Below are positions 1 through 9,357 of a stretch of DNA of 64,000 bases, piece by piece. The position numbers were made by a program, and so were the translations under genes. Numbering within the stretch: the first letter of the stretch is position 1; each line of letters opens with the position of its first letter. Origin of the DNA: Collimonas sp. OK242 (GTDB lineage: Bacteria; Pseudomonadota; Gammaproteobacteria; Burkholderiales; Burkholderiaceae_D); the NCBI RefSeq assembly GCF_900107095.1, contig NZ_FNOR01000006.1, forward strand, positions 62,001-126,000. Reading direction: 5' to 3'. The notes under the pieces are model-generated. The model was not told where the DNA came from, ran no database searches, and saw only the letters and a program-made list of their open reading frames with translations.

Positions 1-21
1 ATTGGAAATTATGAGAAATAG
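1..21 (+). CDS. possible 3' end of an upstream gene
   Basis: The first frame reads IGNYEK followed by TAG. DUF2783 genes such as the next one often sit directly after a flavoprotein aromatic hydroxylase gene, so this may be the tail of one. Six residues cannot identify it. Confidence 0.2.
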   Translation: MGNYEK

Positions 22-42
22 AACTGCCCATAGGAGACAACC

Positions 43-243
43 ATGGCGTTAAATACCACCCAGAACCTGACTCGCCCAGACGATTTTTACGAGTTCCTGA
101 TCGAAATGCATCGCGATCTGGACGAGGCGCAGAGCCAGTCCGCCAATGCCCAGCTGATCTTGCTTCTGGCAAACCACATTGGCGATTTCAACTTGCTATG
201 TGAAGCAATGACGTTGGCGCGCGAATCCGTTCTCAGACAGTAG
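43..243 (+). CDS. DUF2783 domain small protein
   Basis: A 66-residue protein without signal peptide or membrane segment. The run LARPDDFYEFLIEMHRDL-like and the following QSANAQLILLLANHIGD stretch are what I recognise as the DUF2783 pattern. An AGGAGA ribosome site lies six bases before the ATG. In other betaproteobacteria this family accompanies FAD-dependent aromatic hydroxylases and aromatic-acid permeases, and here an MFS permease follows. The molecular function is unknown. Family assignment is from memory of the pattern. Confidence 0.7.
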   Translation: MALNTTQNLTRPDDFYEFLIEMHRDLDEAQSQSANAQLILLLANHIGDFNLLCEAMTLARESVLRQ

Positions 244-361
244 CCAGTCATCTAATGCACCTAACGCAATTTCAACGACACGCAGATGTCGCAACTCATT
301 GCGCTGTCCCATCACGCCGATTTGTGAGGTCGTCAGCCATTAGCCCCGAAGCGAGACAAAA

Positions 362-1696
362 ATGATCAGCACGCCCGCGAATGAAAAGTCGATCGACCTG
401 ATCGATACAAGCCATGCAGACGCCGCGCTTTACCGCAAGGTTTCAATGCGCATCATCCCTTTTCTATTTATCTGTTACGTCGTGTCTTTCCTGGATCGCA
501 TCAACATCGGCTTCGCGCAGTTGCAGATGAAGCAGGATCTTGGCTTCAGCGATGCAATGTATGGTCTGGGGGCAGCGGTGTTTTATGTCGGCTATGTCCT
601 GTGCGAGGTGCCCAGCAATCTGTTACTGGAGAAATTCGGCGCACGCAAAACTTTCGTGCGCATCATGTTGTTGTGGGGTGTTGCCTCAGTGGGGATGATG
701 TGGGTGTCGACCCCCATCCATTTTTATGTCTTGCGTTTCTTGCTGGGTGTATTTGAGGCTGGATTTTTCCCTGGCATTGTGCTGTATCTGACGTATTGGT
801 ACCCTTCATTGCGGCGGGCATCGGTGCTGTCTGTGTTTTTCGCGGGCGTCGCGGTGGCAGGCGTCCTGGGCGGCCTGTTCTCCGGCTGGATCATGCGCGA
901 CATGGCCGGGGTACTCGGCATGCGCGGCTGGCAATGGATGTTTGTCATCGAAGGATCGCCGGCAATTCTACTGGCGTTAATCGCCTATTTCTATCTGGAC
1001 GATAATCCGCATCAGGCCAGGTGGCTGGCAAGCGGAGAAAAACAGCGGCTAGCTGCAAATCTGACGCATGATCGCCAGCAAACGCAGGGCGATTCACGAC
1101 ACGCGTTTTCAGCGGCGCTGGCCAACCCGCGGGTTTACTTGTTCGCCTTCATTTACTTTTCCCTGACCTGTGCATCGCTGACCTTGAATTTCTGGATGCC
1201 GATCATGATTCGGGATTTTGGCGTGAGCGACGTGCTCCTGATAAGTTTGTATTCGGCAATCCCGAATGCCATTGGCGCGGTCGGCGTGATTTTGATTGCG
1301 CGCCACTCCGACCTGAAGGCTGAACGCCGCAGGCATTTCGCCCTGTGTACGATAGGCGGCGCGGCCGCGCTGTTCTTGCTTACCCTGCATCCCGGGAGTC
1401 TGATAGCGACGCTCACGATACTCTCGGCCGCCGCCGTTCTTATCTTTGCCGCCCTGCCTATTTTCTGGGCGGTGCCCACCACCTATCTGTCGGGGAATGC
1501 TGCGGCGGGCGGGATTGCGATGATAAGCAGCATCGGAATTACCAGCGGCATCGTCAGTCCGTGGGTGATAGGCCAGATAAAAACGCGCACGGGAAATATG
1601 GATATTGCACTGTACTTGCTGAGCGTATTGTTGGTCATGAGCGCCATGGCGCTCCTCATCGGCGTGCGAAAAAAGGGTAAAGCGCTTGCACATTAG
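362..1696 (+). CDS. MFS transporter, anion:cation symporter (aromatic acid) family
   Basis: A 444-residue, roughly 12-helix inner-membrane permease. The cytoplasmic N-terminus leads into helix 1 containing FLDRINIGFAQLQM, and then PSNLLLEKFGARK, the loop 2-3 motif of the major facilitator superfamily in the form seen in the ACS subfamily (phthalate, 4-hydroxyphenylacetate and tartrate permeases). The mid-protein loop (near residues 215-245) is charged, as expected between the two six-helix bundles. The gene stands 118 bases after the DUF2783 gene and converges on paaX. The substrate is probably an aromatic carboxylate by context, but the sequence does not prove it. Confidence 0.85.
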   Translation: MISTPANEKSIDLIDTSHADAALYRKVSMRIIPFLFICYVVSFLDRINIGFAQLQMKQDLGFSDAMYGLGAAVFYVGYVLCEVPSNLLLEKFGARKTFVRIMLLWGVASVGMMWVSTPIHFYVLRFLLGVFEAGFFPGIVLYLTYWYPSLRRASVLSVFFAGVAVAGVLGGLFSGWIMRDMAGVLGMRGWQWMFVIEGSPAILLALIAYFYLDDNPHQARWLASGEKQRLAANLTHDRQQTQGDSRHAFSAALANPRVYLFAFIYFSLTCASLTLNFWMPIMIRDFGVSDVLLISLYSAIPNAIGAVGVILIARHSDLKAERRRHFALCTIGGAAALFLLTLHPGSLIATLTILSAAAVLIFAALPIFWAVPTTYLSGNAAAGGIAMISSIGITSGIVSPWVIGQIKTRTGNMDIALYLLSVLLVMSAMALLIGVRKKGKALAH

Positions 1697-1806
1697 GCGC
1701 TTTGGAAGCAGGCAGCCGGGGTATCTATGTGACGAACAGTCTTTTGAACGTATCTTCATCTGCGAGAGATGCCAACATAAATAACGGGCTGTCCTGGCTC
1801 AGCTGT

Positions 1807-2742
1807 TCAGGTCAGGCCGCCGAATCGCTGATAAAAGTAGGGCGCGGCTTGCGGCGCATTTTCGTCTTCGCGGCGCAAGGTGTCGAGCAGGTATTTCTCT
1901 GCATTGGCGTACACGGCGTTGTAGATCTGATAGCACAGGTCATAGGCAGTTGTGCCAGGCCATTGTGCGGGCAGCAGTTCCAGCGGTAGTTGCGGATCGT
2001 GTAGCTGAGCGCGGCGGAACTCGTGGATTGCCAATGTGCGGACCATGAACGCCTGTTGCGGGTCAAGTGCATTTTTCGCGCTCAGGAGTTTGGGCAGCGA
2101 TGCAAAGCGCTCAATATAGTGTTCATAATCTGAAACTACCGATCCCAACTGCCAGCATTGTTCTACCAGGCCGCTGAGCGGACGTCCATCCGCCATTTCC
2201 GTTTCGGATGCGGCGCACACAAAGACGTTGCCGCGTACGCCAACGCGCTCAAGAATTTCCCCGATTACTTGCGGATCTGCGCTTGGATGTCCGAAGATTC
2301 CCGGAGCGATCATGCCGAAGCCCTCCCACAGCAACTCCTTACGCAGCCCGGCACGTTGCACTGCCGTGATTTCGTCGGAGGTCGCAAGCAATAGTGTCCA
2401 TTTCCCTTGCCAGGGCCGGTTCGATGGTGCGTACACACGCTGATACGCCCGCTCGAAACGGCTAGCCGAAGACGCATTCAGTGCATACAGGCTACGTCGG
2501 CCTTCACGTGTGGCGTCTAACCATCCTTCTTCCGCGAGCCGGAACACGCTTGTGCGTACCAGTCGGTCACTGATGCCGAAAGGTGCGAGTAGTTCGATCA
2601 GGCTTCCCAGCCACACTTCGCCGCCGTGCGGCGTAATCGCATCACCGAAGAGCGTCATCACCACGGATTTGGTGCGTGGAGGATTGTGGGCCATGAATTG
2701 CTCAATCCACTTCTTGATTGTTGGGATTTTGGTTGATGGCAT
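1807..2742 (-). CDS. paaX: PaaX, phenylacetyl-CoA-responsive repressor of the paa genes
   Basis: A GntR-like winged-helix repressor of about 311 residues, which in the family binds paa promoters and is released by phenylacetyl-CoA. The N-terminal part contains SVVMTLFGDAITPHGGEVWL and SDRLVRTSVFRLAEEGWL, matching the PaaX helix-turn-helix, and the rest matches the long PaaX C-terminal domain. I chose the ATG at 2742, since family members begin close to this point; an upstream ATG at 2775 adds 11 residues. The gene is transcribed away from paaA across a 343-base region that holds palindromic sites, so autoregulation is likely. Confidence 0.92.
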   Translation of the reverse strand: MPSTKIPTIKKWIEQFMAHNPPRTKSVVMTLFGDAITPHGGEVWLGSLIELLAPFGISDRLVRTSVFRLAEEGWLDATREGRRSLYALNASSASRFERAYQRVYAPSNRPWQGKWTLLLATSDEITAVQRAGLRKELLWEGFGMIAPGIFGHPSADPQVIGEILERVGVRGNVFVCAASETEMADGRPLSGLVEQCWQLGSVVSDYEHYIERFASLPKLLSAKNALDPQQAFMVRTLAIHEFRRAQLHDPQLPLELLPAQWPGTTAYDLCYQIYNAVYANAEKYLLDTLRREDENAPQAAPYFYQRFGGLT

Positions 2743-2897
2743 AGTCAGAATGGAAATGGATTTTGTGCAATGCAAAATAACACGCGCACCGGAGCACGAT
2801 AAATGCTGGCTGCGCCGTCAAATCGGCAAATGATACAGGTAACGTGACATTTTTTTTGAATGCGCGCGGTGATTGCATGCATAAAATGATACGCATA

Positions 2898-2916
2898 TTT
2901 TATGTGATACATAAAA
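2898..2916. promoter_or_regulatory. perfect palindrome, candidate PaaX operator
   Basis: TTTTATGT and ACATAAAA flank a GAT spacer, a perfect 8-bp inverted repeat in the paaX-paaA intergenic region. GATAC recurs at 2888-2892 and 2906-2910 and, inverted, at 2939-2943. Assignment to PaaX is inference from position. Confidence 0.45.
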
Positions 2917-2922
2917 AACTGC

Positions 2923-2951
2923 TTGCATAATATTTTATGTATCGTATTATG
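2923..2951 (+). promoter_or_regulatory. paaA promoter with overlapping inverted repeat
   Basis: TTGCAT (2923-2928) and TATTAT (2945-2950) with a 16-base spacer form a good sigma-70 promoter toward paaA. CATAAT (2926-2931) and ATTATG (946 bases into the kilobase, 2946-2951) form an inverted repeat covering both elements, so a bound repressor would block polymerase. Confidence 0.5.
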
Positions 2952-3085
2952 GCTGCGAGGTTTTTCAAGATTCAGCTGAAAAATAAATGATTCAAATCGA
3001 GTTTTTCGCATTTTCAAAACACCGTTTGGCGCTCCGAAGATCGGAGCCGACAAGTCCTCAAATCGTTGCATAGGAGAGTAAGGCC

Positions 3086-4087
3086 ATGTACGCACAGTTG
3101 GTTGAAACCGGCAGCAAACACATACGTTCCTTGGATGAGATGGCGCCGCAAGAGCGCGCGTTTCAGGTCCGAGTCGATGCAGGTATCAAGATCGAGGCGA
3201 AGGACTGGATGCCGGAGGGTTACCGTAAAACCCTGATTCGTCAGGTCTCGCAGCACGCGCATTCCGAAATTGTCGGTCAACTGCCGGAAGGCAACTGGGT
3301 CACGCGCGCACCGAGCCTGAAGCGGAAATCGATTCTGTTGGCGAAGATTCAAGATGAGGCGGGTCATGGCCTGTATCTCTATAGCGCGGTGGAAACTTTG
3401 GGCGTGTCGCGCGATGAAGTGCTCGCCGACCTGCATTCAGGCAAGGCAAAGTATTCCAGCATTTTTAACTATCCGACGCTGAGCTGGGCCGACATGGGGG
3501 CAATCGGCTGGCTGGTCGATGGTTCCGCCATCATCAACCAGATCCCGCTTTGCCGTTGCTCTTATGGTCCGTATGCGCGTGCGATGGTGCGCGTGTGCAA
3601 GGAGGAATCCTTCCATGCGCGCCAGGGCTACGACATCATGCTGGCGCTGTGCAAAGGAACGCCGGAGCAGAAGCAGATGGCGCAGGATGCGCTCAACCGC
3701 TGGTGGTGGCCGGCACTCATGATGTTCGGTCCATCCGACGCGGAATCGGTCAATAGCGCGCAATCCGCCGCATGGCGCATCAAGCTGTTCTCGAACGACG
3801 AGTTGCGCCAGAAGATGGTCGACCAGTCTGTGCCGCAAGCCGAATTCCTCGGTTTGACCGTACCCGACCCGGACCTCAAGTTCAACCAAGCAACCCAGCA
3901 CTACGAATTTGGCGAGATCGACTGGAGCGAATTCAACAACGTGATCAAGGGAAACGGACCTTGCAACCGCGATCGCCTGCGCACACGCGTCAAGGCCTAC
4001 AACGACGGTGAATGGTTCCGCGACGCGCTGGTAGCGCACGCGGATAAACAAGAACGCCGCAAGGCACAGGCGCAGCTTGCCGCCTGA
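3086..4087 (+). CDS. paaA: 1,2-phenylacetyl-CoA epoxidase, catalytic subunit PaaA
   Basis: Catalytic di-iron subunit of the multicomponent monooxygenase that converts phenylacetyl-CoA to the 1,2-epoxide. The 333-residue protein carries the ferritin-like iron ligands in [12 protein letters not shown] (about residues 90-101) and [12 protein letters not shown] (about 172-183). It is slightly longer than the roughly 310-residue enterobacterial enzyme, because of a longer N-terminus ([19 protein letters not shown]). A GGAGAG ribosome site precedes the ATG. It opens the paaABCDE run with 19 bases to paaB and follows the palindromic promoter region. Confidence 0.97.
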   Translation: MYAQLVETGSKHIRSLDEMAPQERAFQVRVDAGIKIEAKDWMPEGYRKTLIRQVSQHAHSEIVGQLPEGNWVTRAPSLKRKSILLAKIQDEAGHGLYLYSAVETLGVSRDEVLADLHSGKAKYSSIFNYPTLSWADMGAIGWLVDGSAIINQIPLCRCSYGPYARAMVRVCKEESFHARQGYDIMLALCKGTPEQKQMAQDALNRWWWPALMMFGPSDAESVNSAQSAAWRIKLFSNDELRQKMVDQSVPQAEFLGLTVPDPDLKFNQATQHYEFGEIDWSEFNNVIKGNGPCNRDRLRTRVKAYNDGEWFRDALVAHADKQERRKAQAQLAA

Positions 4088-4106
4088 ATTACCGGAGGAG
4101 AATTTC

Positions 4107-4391
4107 ATGAGCAAAGAATGGCCCCTGTGGGAAGTATTCATTCGCAGCCAGCATGGCTTGGCGCACAAGCATGTCGGCAGCCTGCACGCGCCGGATGCAG
4201 AAATGGCAGTCAACAATGCGCGTGACGTGTACACCCGGCGCAATGAAGGCATCAGCATCTGGGTAGTGAAAGCGGCTGACATCACCGCCAGCAGCCCTGG
4301 CGACAAGGCGGCGTTGTTCGAGCCGTCCAACAGCAAGGTATATCGCCACCCGACCTTCTTTCCGATGCCGGAAGAAGTCAAAAACCTGTAA
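4107..4391 (+). CDS. paaB: 1,2-phenylacetyl-CoA epoxidase subunit PaaB
   Basis: Small structural subunit (94 residues) that bridges the PaaA-PaaC heterodimers in the epoxidase; no catalytic residues are expected. The sequence WPLWEVFIRSQHGLAHKHVG and the later YTRRNEGISIWVV are typical of PaaB. GGAGGAG at 4094-4100 sets the ATG at 4107; an in-frame start at 4077 inside paaA lacks a site. Length equals the family's usual 95 or so. Confidence 0.96.
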   Translation: MSKEWPLWEVFIRSQHGLAHKHVGSLHAPDAEMAVNNARDVYTRRNEGISIWVVKAADITASSPGDKAALFEPSNSKVYRHPTFFPMPEEVKNL

Positions 4392-4411
4392 GCCGGCGCG
4401 GAGATTGAAAA

Positions 4412-5167
4412 ATGGCAGATCCTAAATTCGAGTACCTGTTGCGTCTCGCGGACAATGCGCTGGTATTGAGTCAGCGCCTGTCGGAATTGTGCGGCAAAGG
4501 CCCGGCGCTGGAAGAAGACATGGCAGTGACCAACGTCGCGCTCGACCTGATCGGGCAAGCCCGTTTCTGGTTCACCTATGCCGGCGAGATCGAGGGCGCC
4601 GGCCGCGACGAAGACCGGTTGGCGTTCCTGCGTGACGCCCACGATTTCCATAACCTGTTGCTGGTCGAGCAGCCCAACGGCAGCTATGCCGATACCCTGG
4701 CGCGGCAGTTCTACTTCGATTCCTGGCATTACGTGCTGCTGGAACAGCTGCTTGCATCGTCCGACGAACGTATCGCGGCGATTGCCGAAAAATCGCTGAA
4801 GGAAGTGTGCTATCACGTGCGTCGCAGCGGGGATTTGATCGTGCGCTTGGGTGACGGCACCGATCGGAGTCGCAGCATGATGCAGAACGCGGTGAATGAC
4901 CTGTGGATGTTCACTGATGAAATGTTCCAGGCGGACGCGGTCGATCATGCCATGGCGCTGCAGGGTGTCGCGCCGGATCTTGCCGGCTTGCGTGCTCCCT
5001 GGATAGCGCATGTGACCGGGATTTTTCAAGAAGCGACGCTGGATCTGCCGCCGCTGAACGCGTGGATGCAAAAAGGCGGCAAGCAGGGCGTGCATACCGA
5101 GAATCTCGGTTACCTGCTGGCTGAAATGCAATTCCTGCCACGCGCCTATCCGGGAGCCGTTTGGTAA
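4412..5167 (+). CDS. paaC: 1,2-phenylacetyl-CoA epoxidase, structural subunit PaaC
   Basis: A 251-residue ferritin-like subunit that pairs with PaaA and stabilises the epoxidase. Family hallmarks are LADNALVLSQRLSELCGKGP near the start, NVALDLIGQARFWFTYAGE, and the C-terminal GVHTENLGYLLAEMQ with GAVW at the end. The iron-ligand set is incomplete, as known for PaaC. The TAA falls six bases before the ATG of paaD, so the two are probably translationally coupled. Confidence 0.96.
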   Translation: MADPKFEYLLRLADNALVLSQRLSELCGKGPALEEDMAVTNVALDLIGQARFWFTYAGEIEGAGRDEDRLAFLRDAHDFHNLLLVEQPNGSYADTLARQFYFDSWHYVLLEQLLASSDERIAAIAEKSLKEVCYHVRRSGDLIVRLGDGTDRSRSMMQNAVNDLWMFTDEMFQADAVDHAMALQGVAPDLAGLRAPWIAHVTGIFQEATLDLPPLNAWMQKGGKQGVHTENLGYLLAEMQFLPRAYPGAVW

Positions 5168-5172
5168 ATATC

Positions 5173-5682
5173 ATGAGCGCAAATACCGAGCAAATCTGGG
5201 ACTGGCTGGCGCAAGTCCCCGATCCAGAAATACCGGTGATTTCGGTGGTTGACCTGGGAATCGTGCGCGACGTCGCGTGGGAAGACGGTGCATGCATCGT
5301 CACCATCACGCCGACCTACAGCGGCTGTCCGGCCATGCTGGTGATTGCCGAATCGATAGAAGAAGCGCTCAAGAAGCGCGGTATCGCGCGTTTCAAGATG
5401 AAGACGCAGCTGTCGCCGGCCTGGACTACCGACTGGATGTCGGCAGCCGGCAAGCTCAAGCTGAAGGGATATGGCATTGCGCCGCCGGCACAACAGGTGA
5501 TCGATATCAGCCGCATCACCAGCCGTCTTGCGCGCAAGAGAGCTGACGATTTGAAGGTGGCCTGTCCGCACTGCGGTTCGACCAACACACGCTGCAGCAG
5601 CCAGTTCGGCTCTACACCGTGCAAGGCGCTATACCGCTGCGACGACTGCCTGGAGCCATTCGATTATTTTAAATGCCACTAG
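5173..5682 (+). CDS. paaD: PaaD, iron-sulfur/di-iron maturation factor for the epoxidase
   Basis: A 169-residue protein with an N-terminal MIP18/DUF59 domain (PDPEIPVISVVDLGIVRDV, then TPTYSGCPAM with its conserved cysteine) and a C-terminal zinc-ribbon-like tail with CPHC, CSSQFGS and CDDC ending in FKCH. The family is needed for assembly of the epoxidase, probably its cofactors. The ATG at 5173 is preferred; a TTG at 5161 overlapping paaC is possible. Confidence 0.95.
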   Translation: MSANTEQIWDWLAQVPDPEIPVISVVDLGIVRDVAWEDGACIVTITPTYSGCPAMLVIAESIEEALKKRGIARFKMKTQLSPAWTTDWMSAAGKLKLKGYGIAPPAQQVIDISRITSRLARKRADDLKVACPHCGSTNTRCSSQFGSTPCKALYRCDDCLEPFDYFKCH

Positions 5683-5747
5683 TTATTAGTCAAACAGCTC
5701 CGTGCACGTTGCGCAGGGCTTCTGGCCACATTCGGGAGCAGTCCGTT

Positions 5748-6824
5748 ATGAGCAAATTCCAAGCATTGACCGTCGCGCAAGTGAGCAACGAGACGCGCGA
5801 CACCATTGCGGTCACTTTTGCGGTGCCGCCAGAGTTGCAGGACGCGTATCGTTATACGCAAGGCCAGCATCTCACGTTGCGCGCCATGGTCAACGACGAA
5901 GACGTGCGCCGGTCCTATTCGATCTGCACCGCGGTACAGGAAAACACCTTGCGCGTGGCGATCAAGCGGGCGTCGGGCGGTGTATTTTCGACCTGGGCCA
6001 ACGACACGCTGAAGGCCGGTGCCGTCATCGAGGTAATGCCGCCTATGGGCCACTTCAACGTGCCCCTGTCTCCGGAACACCGCAAGCGCTACCTGGCGTT
6101 CGCCGCCGGCAGCGGCATTACGCCGATACTGTCGATTATCAAGACAACGCTGATCACCGAGCCGCACAGCACATTCACGCTGTTCTACGGCAACCGCGCA
6201 TCGTCGTCGGTGATTTTCAAGGAAGAGCTGGCGGACCTGAAAGATCGCTACCTGGACCGTTTCAAACTGGTCTATGTGATGAGCCGCGAGCAGCAGGACA
6301 TCGAATTGTTCAACGGCCGCATCACCAAAGAGAAATGTGAACAATTCTTCAAGCACTGGATAGTGCTCGGCGACGTCGATCAGGCATTTATCTGCGGCCC
6401 GGAACAGATGATGCACGACGTGTCGGAAGTATTGCAGGCCAACGGCCTGTCGAAAGAAAAAATCAAGGTCGAGCTGTTCGCGGCCAGCGCCTCGAAGCAA
6501 CAGCATGTCCCGAATACGCGGCCAGTAGCGGGCAGCCAGGATTGCGAGATCACATTGATTATCGACGGCGCCCACATCAATTTCACGATGGAAAAGGACA
6601 AGGAATCGGTGCTCGATGCGGCCCTCAAACAAGGCATCGACATGCGCTACTCCTGCAAGGCCGGCGTGTGCTCCACCTGCCGCTGCAAGGTGCTGGACGG
6701 CAAGGTCGACATGGATGCCAATTATGCGCTGGAAGACTACGAAGTCGCGCGCGGCTTCGCACTGTCCTGTCAGAGTTTTCCGGTGTCGGACAAAGTGGTC
6801 ATGGATTTTGACCAGGACCACTAA
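5748..6824 (+). CDS. paaE: PaaE, NAD(P)H-dependent reductase of the phenylacetyl-CoA epoxidase
   Basis: Electron-transfer subunit (358 residues): an FAD-binding ferredoxin-reductase domain (RRSYSICTAV, about residues 55-64), an NAD-binding domain (FAAGSGITPILSIIK) and a C-terminal plant-type 2Fe-2S ferredoxin with CKAGVCSTCRCKV and a distal cysteine in ALSCQSFPV. It supplies electrons to PaaA. The GGGAGCA site at 5734-5740 selects the ATG at 5748. The 65 bases after paaD are the widest gap inside paaABCDE. Confidence 0.96.
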   Translation: MSKFQALTVAQVSNETRDTIAVTFAVPPELQDAYRYTQGQHLTLRAMVNDEDVRRSYSICTAVQENTLRVAIKRASGGVFSTWANDTLKAGAVIEVMPPMGHFNVPLSPEHRKRYLAFAAGSGITPILSIIKTTLITEPHSTFTLFYGNRASSSVIFKEELADLKDRYLDRFKLVYVMSREQQDIELFNGRITKEKCEQFFKHWIVLGDVDQAFICGPEQMMHDVSEVLQANGLSKEKIKVELFAASASKQQHVPNTRPVAGSQDCEITLIIDGAHINFTMEKDKESVLDAALKQGIDMRYSCKAGVCSTCRCKVLDGKVDMDANYALEDYEVARGFALSCQSFPVSDKVVMDFDQDH

Positions 6825-6863
6825 ATTCAGCGCTAAATAATTGAAATATTGGAGAAATAGACT

Positions 6864-8528
6864 ATGCCTCATCCCTTTTTTGAGCGGCACCAAGTCCTGC
6901 TGCAGCAGGCGACGGCAGCAATCGAGCAGCGCGCTTACTGGAGCGCCTATGCCGAAATGCCAAGTCCGAAAGCGTATGGCGAAACCGCCAACGCCGATGG
7001 CAAGGCGGCGTACGAAGCCCATCTGGGAAAGCCGTTCGCACTGACGCAGGCGGCGACTGCCGGTCAAACCGGAAAAGAGGCGTCACCCTACGGTTTCGAT
7101 CTTGGCATCAGCTACCCGAAGGCGGATCTCGAGCAACTGTTCACCGCAATCAAAGCCGCTGCGCCGGCATGGCGCAAGGCCGGACCGGAGGCATGGGTTG
7201 GCGTGTCGCTGGAAATCCTGCAGCGCCTGAATCAGCACAGCTTTGAAATCGCCTATGCGGTGATGCACACTACCGGCCAGGCATTCATGATGTCGTTCCA
7301 GGCCGGCGGTCCGCATGCCCAGGACCGCGGCCTGGAAGCAGTGGCGTACGCATGGCAGCAAATGCGCAACATTCCGAAAACAGCCATTTGGGAAAAACCG
7401 CAGGGCAAGAATGAGCCGCTGAAGATGGAAAAGCATTACACCATTGTGCCGCGCGGCGTCGGCCTGGTCATCGGCTGCTGCACCTTCCCGACCTGGAACA
7501 GCTATCCAGGCCTGTTTGCCAGTCTCGCGACCGGCAATGCGGTCATCGTCAAGCCACATCCCGGCGCCATCCTGCCCTTGGCGATTACCGTCAAGATCGC
7601 GCGCGAAGTGCTGGCAGAAGCCGGCTTCGATCCGAACATCGTGACGCTGGCGGCACATGAGCAGGGGGACAACGCGGCAGTGGCGCTTGCGACTCGTCCG
7701 GAAGTGCGTCTGATCGACTTTACCGGCAGCAGCCAGAACGGCAACTGGCTGGAGCGCAATGCCCACCAGGCGCAGGTATTTACCGAGAAGTCAGGCGTTA
7801 ACCAGATCATCATCGACTCAAGCGACGACTTCAAGGGCATGGTGCGGAATATCGCGTTTTCGCTCGCGCTGTATTCCGGCCAGATGTGTACTGCGCCACA
7901 GAACATATATATTCCAAAAGAGGGCATCGACACGCCGGAAGGACGCGTCAGCTTCGATCAGGTGGTCGCCGCGATCGGCGACAGCATCGCCAGGCTGACC
8001 AGCGACCCGGCCAAGGCGGTCGAGGTGCTGGGCGCAATCCAGAACGTCGCTGTGCTCGAACGCATCGACGCCGCGCGCGCCATCGGTGAGGTCGTGCTCG
8101 ACAGCCAAGCGCTGGAGCATCCCTTGTTCCCCGGAGCGCGCATCCGTACGCCTCTGTTGCTCAAGCTCAGCGCAGTCGACGAGAGCAAGATCATGCAGGA
8201 ATTCTTCGGCCCGATTTCTTTCTGCATTGCTACCGACAGCACGGCGCACAGCATTGCATTGTCCGAGAAGATTGCACGTGAGCATGGCGCATTGACCCTG
8301 TCGGTGTACTCCAGCAGTGCAGAGCTTATTGCCAACGCACGTAGCGCCGCAGAGGAAGCTGGCGTCGCACTGTCGATCAATCTGACCGGCGCCGTCTTTG
8401 TGAACCAGTCCGCCGCGTTCAGCGATTTCCACGGCACCGGCGCCAATCCGGCGGCCAACGCCTCGCTGTCGGATGCCGCTTTCGTGGCCAGCCGCTTCCG
8501 CGTCGTGCAAAGCCGCGCGCACGCATAG
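6864..8528 (+). CDS. paaN: PaaN, aldehyde-dehydrogenase-like phenylacetate degradation protein
   Basis: A 554-residue aldehyde-dehydrogenase-fold protein of the PaaN type that lacks a MaoC hydratase domain. The N-terminus ERHQVLLQQATAAIEQRAYW is typical of the family. Core elements are CCTFPTWNSYPGLFASLATG, IDFTGSSQNGNWLE and the nucleophile region LYSGQMCTAPQNIYIP. It probably acts on the ring-opened semialdehyde. A separate PaaZ fusion with the same presumed step lies at 20771-22813, so the locus has two candidates for the aldehyde oxidation. Confidence 0.9.
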   Translation: MPHPFFERHQVLLQQATAAIEQRAYWSAYAEMPSPKAYGETANADGKAAYEAHLGKPFALTQAATAGQTGKEASPYGFDLGISYPKADLEQLFTAIKAAAPAWRKAGPEAWVGVSLEILQRLNQHSFEIAYAVMHTTGQAFMMSFQAGGPHAQDRGLEAVAYAWQQMRNIPKTAIWEKPQGKNEPLKMEKHYTIVPRGVGLVIGCCTFPTWNSYPGLFASLATGNAVIVKPHPGAILPLAITVKIAREVLAEAGFDPNIVTLAAHEQGDNAAVALATRPEVRLIDFTGSSQNGNWLERNAHQAQVFTEKSGVNQIIIDSSDDFKGMVRNIAFSLALYSGQMCTAPQNIYIPKEGIDTPEGRVSFDQVVAAIGDSIARLTSDPAKAVEVLGAIQNVAVLERIDAARAIGEVVLDSQALEHPLFPGARIRTPLLLKLSAVDESKIMQEFFGPISFCIATDSTAHSIALSEKIAREHGALTLSVYSSSAELIANARSAAEEAGVALSINLTGAVFVNQSAAFSDFHGTGANPAANASLSDAAFVASRFRVVQSRAHA

Positions 8529-8562
8529 GTAAACAACGAACAAACAAAGACTGGAGCGATTG

Positions 8563-9354
8563 ATGAGCTATGAAAACATCCTGTTCGAGATTCAAGACGG
8601 TATTGCGCGCCTGACGCTCAACCGCCCCGGCAAGCTCAACAGTTTTACCGTTGCGATGCATCTTGAAGTGCGTGCAGCGCTGGAGCAGGTCAAGGCCGAT
8701 CCGTCGGTGCGTGTACTGGTGTTAACCGGCGCCGGGCGCGGCTTCTGTGCCGGCCAGGACCTGGGCGACCGTGCGGTCGCGCCGGGTGCGGCAACGGTCG
8801 ATCTCGGCGCATCGGTGGAAAAATACTATGCGCCGCTGGTGCTGGCGCTGCGCAATTTGCCGGTACCCGTTATCTGCGCGGTCAACGGTGTTGCTGCAGG
8901 AGCCGGCGCCAATCTGGCGCTTGCCGCAGACATCGTGATTGCCGCCAGGTCAGCATCGTTTGTCGAAGCTTTTTGCCGCCTCGGACTGATTCCCGATACC
9001 GGCGGGACTTACTTCCTGCCGCGCCTGATCGGTAGTGCGCGTGCAATGGGACTGGCGCTGCTCGGCGAAAAGCTTAGCGCGGAACGGGCGGAAAGCTGGG
9101 GCCTGATCTGGAAATGTGTGGCGGACGATGTATTCAGTACCGAGGTGGACAATTTGGCAAAACATTTCGCCGCTGCGCCGACCAAGGGCCTGGCCCGCAC
9201 CAAGCAGGCGTTGTATGCGAGCCCGGCCAACACGCTGGAACAGCAGCTCGATCTTGAGCGCGATTTGATGCGCGAGCTTGGACATAGCCAGGATTATCGA
9301 GAAGGCGTGGCAGCATTCACTGAAAAACGCGCACCGAAGTTCCAGGGAGCATAA
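8563..9354 (+). CDS. paaG: 1,2-epoxyphenylacetyl-CoA isomerase PaaG
   Basis: A 263-residue crotonase-fold enzyme that isomerises ring-1,2-epoxyphenylacetyl-CoA to oxepin-CoA. Crotonase features are LTLNRPGKLNSFT, the oxyanion-hole region GRGFCAGQDLGDR and NGVAAGAGANLALAADIV, and the acidic catalytic region RLGLIPDTGGTYFLPR. GGAG at 8553-8556 supports the ATG at 8563 rather than a TTG at 8560. Three bases separate it from paaH. Confidence 0.94.
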   Translation: MSYENILFEIQDGIARLTLNRPGKLNSFTVAMHLEVRAALEQVKADPSVRVLVLTGAGRGFCAGQDLGDRAVAPGAATVDLGASVEKYYAPLVLALRNLPVPVICAVNGVAAGAGANLALAADIVIAARSASFVEAFCRLGLIPDTGGTYFLPRLIGSARAMGLALLGEKLSAERAESWGLIWKCVADDVFSTEVDNLAKHFAAAPTKGLARTKQALYASPANTLEQQLDLERDLMRELGHSQDYREGVAAFTEKRAPKFQGA

Positions 9355-9357
9355 GGC

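Noticed and set aside
3437-5131. Long minus-strand frame of 564 codons opposite paaABC
   Set aside because: It is the complement of three certain genes, has no ribosome site, and its composition (His, Arg and Gln rich) is that of an antisense shadow.
5679-7067. 462-codon minus-strand frame opposite paaE and paaN
   Set aside because: Same reason; it spans a gene boundary on the other strand.
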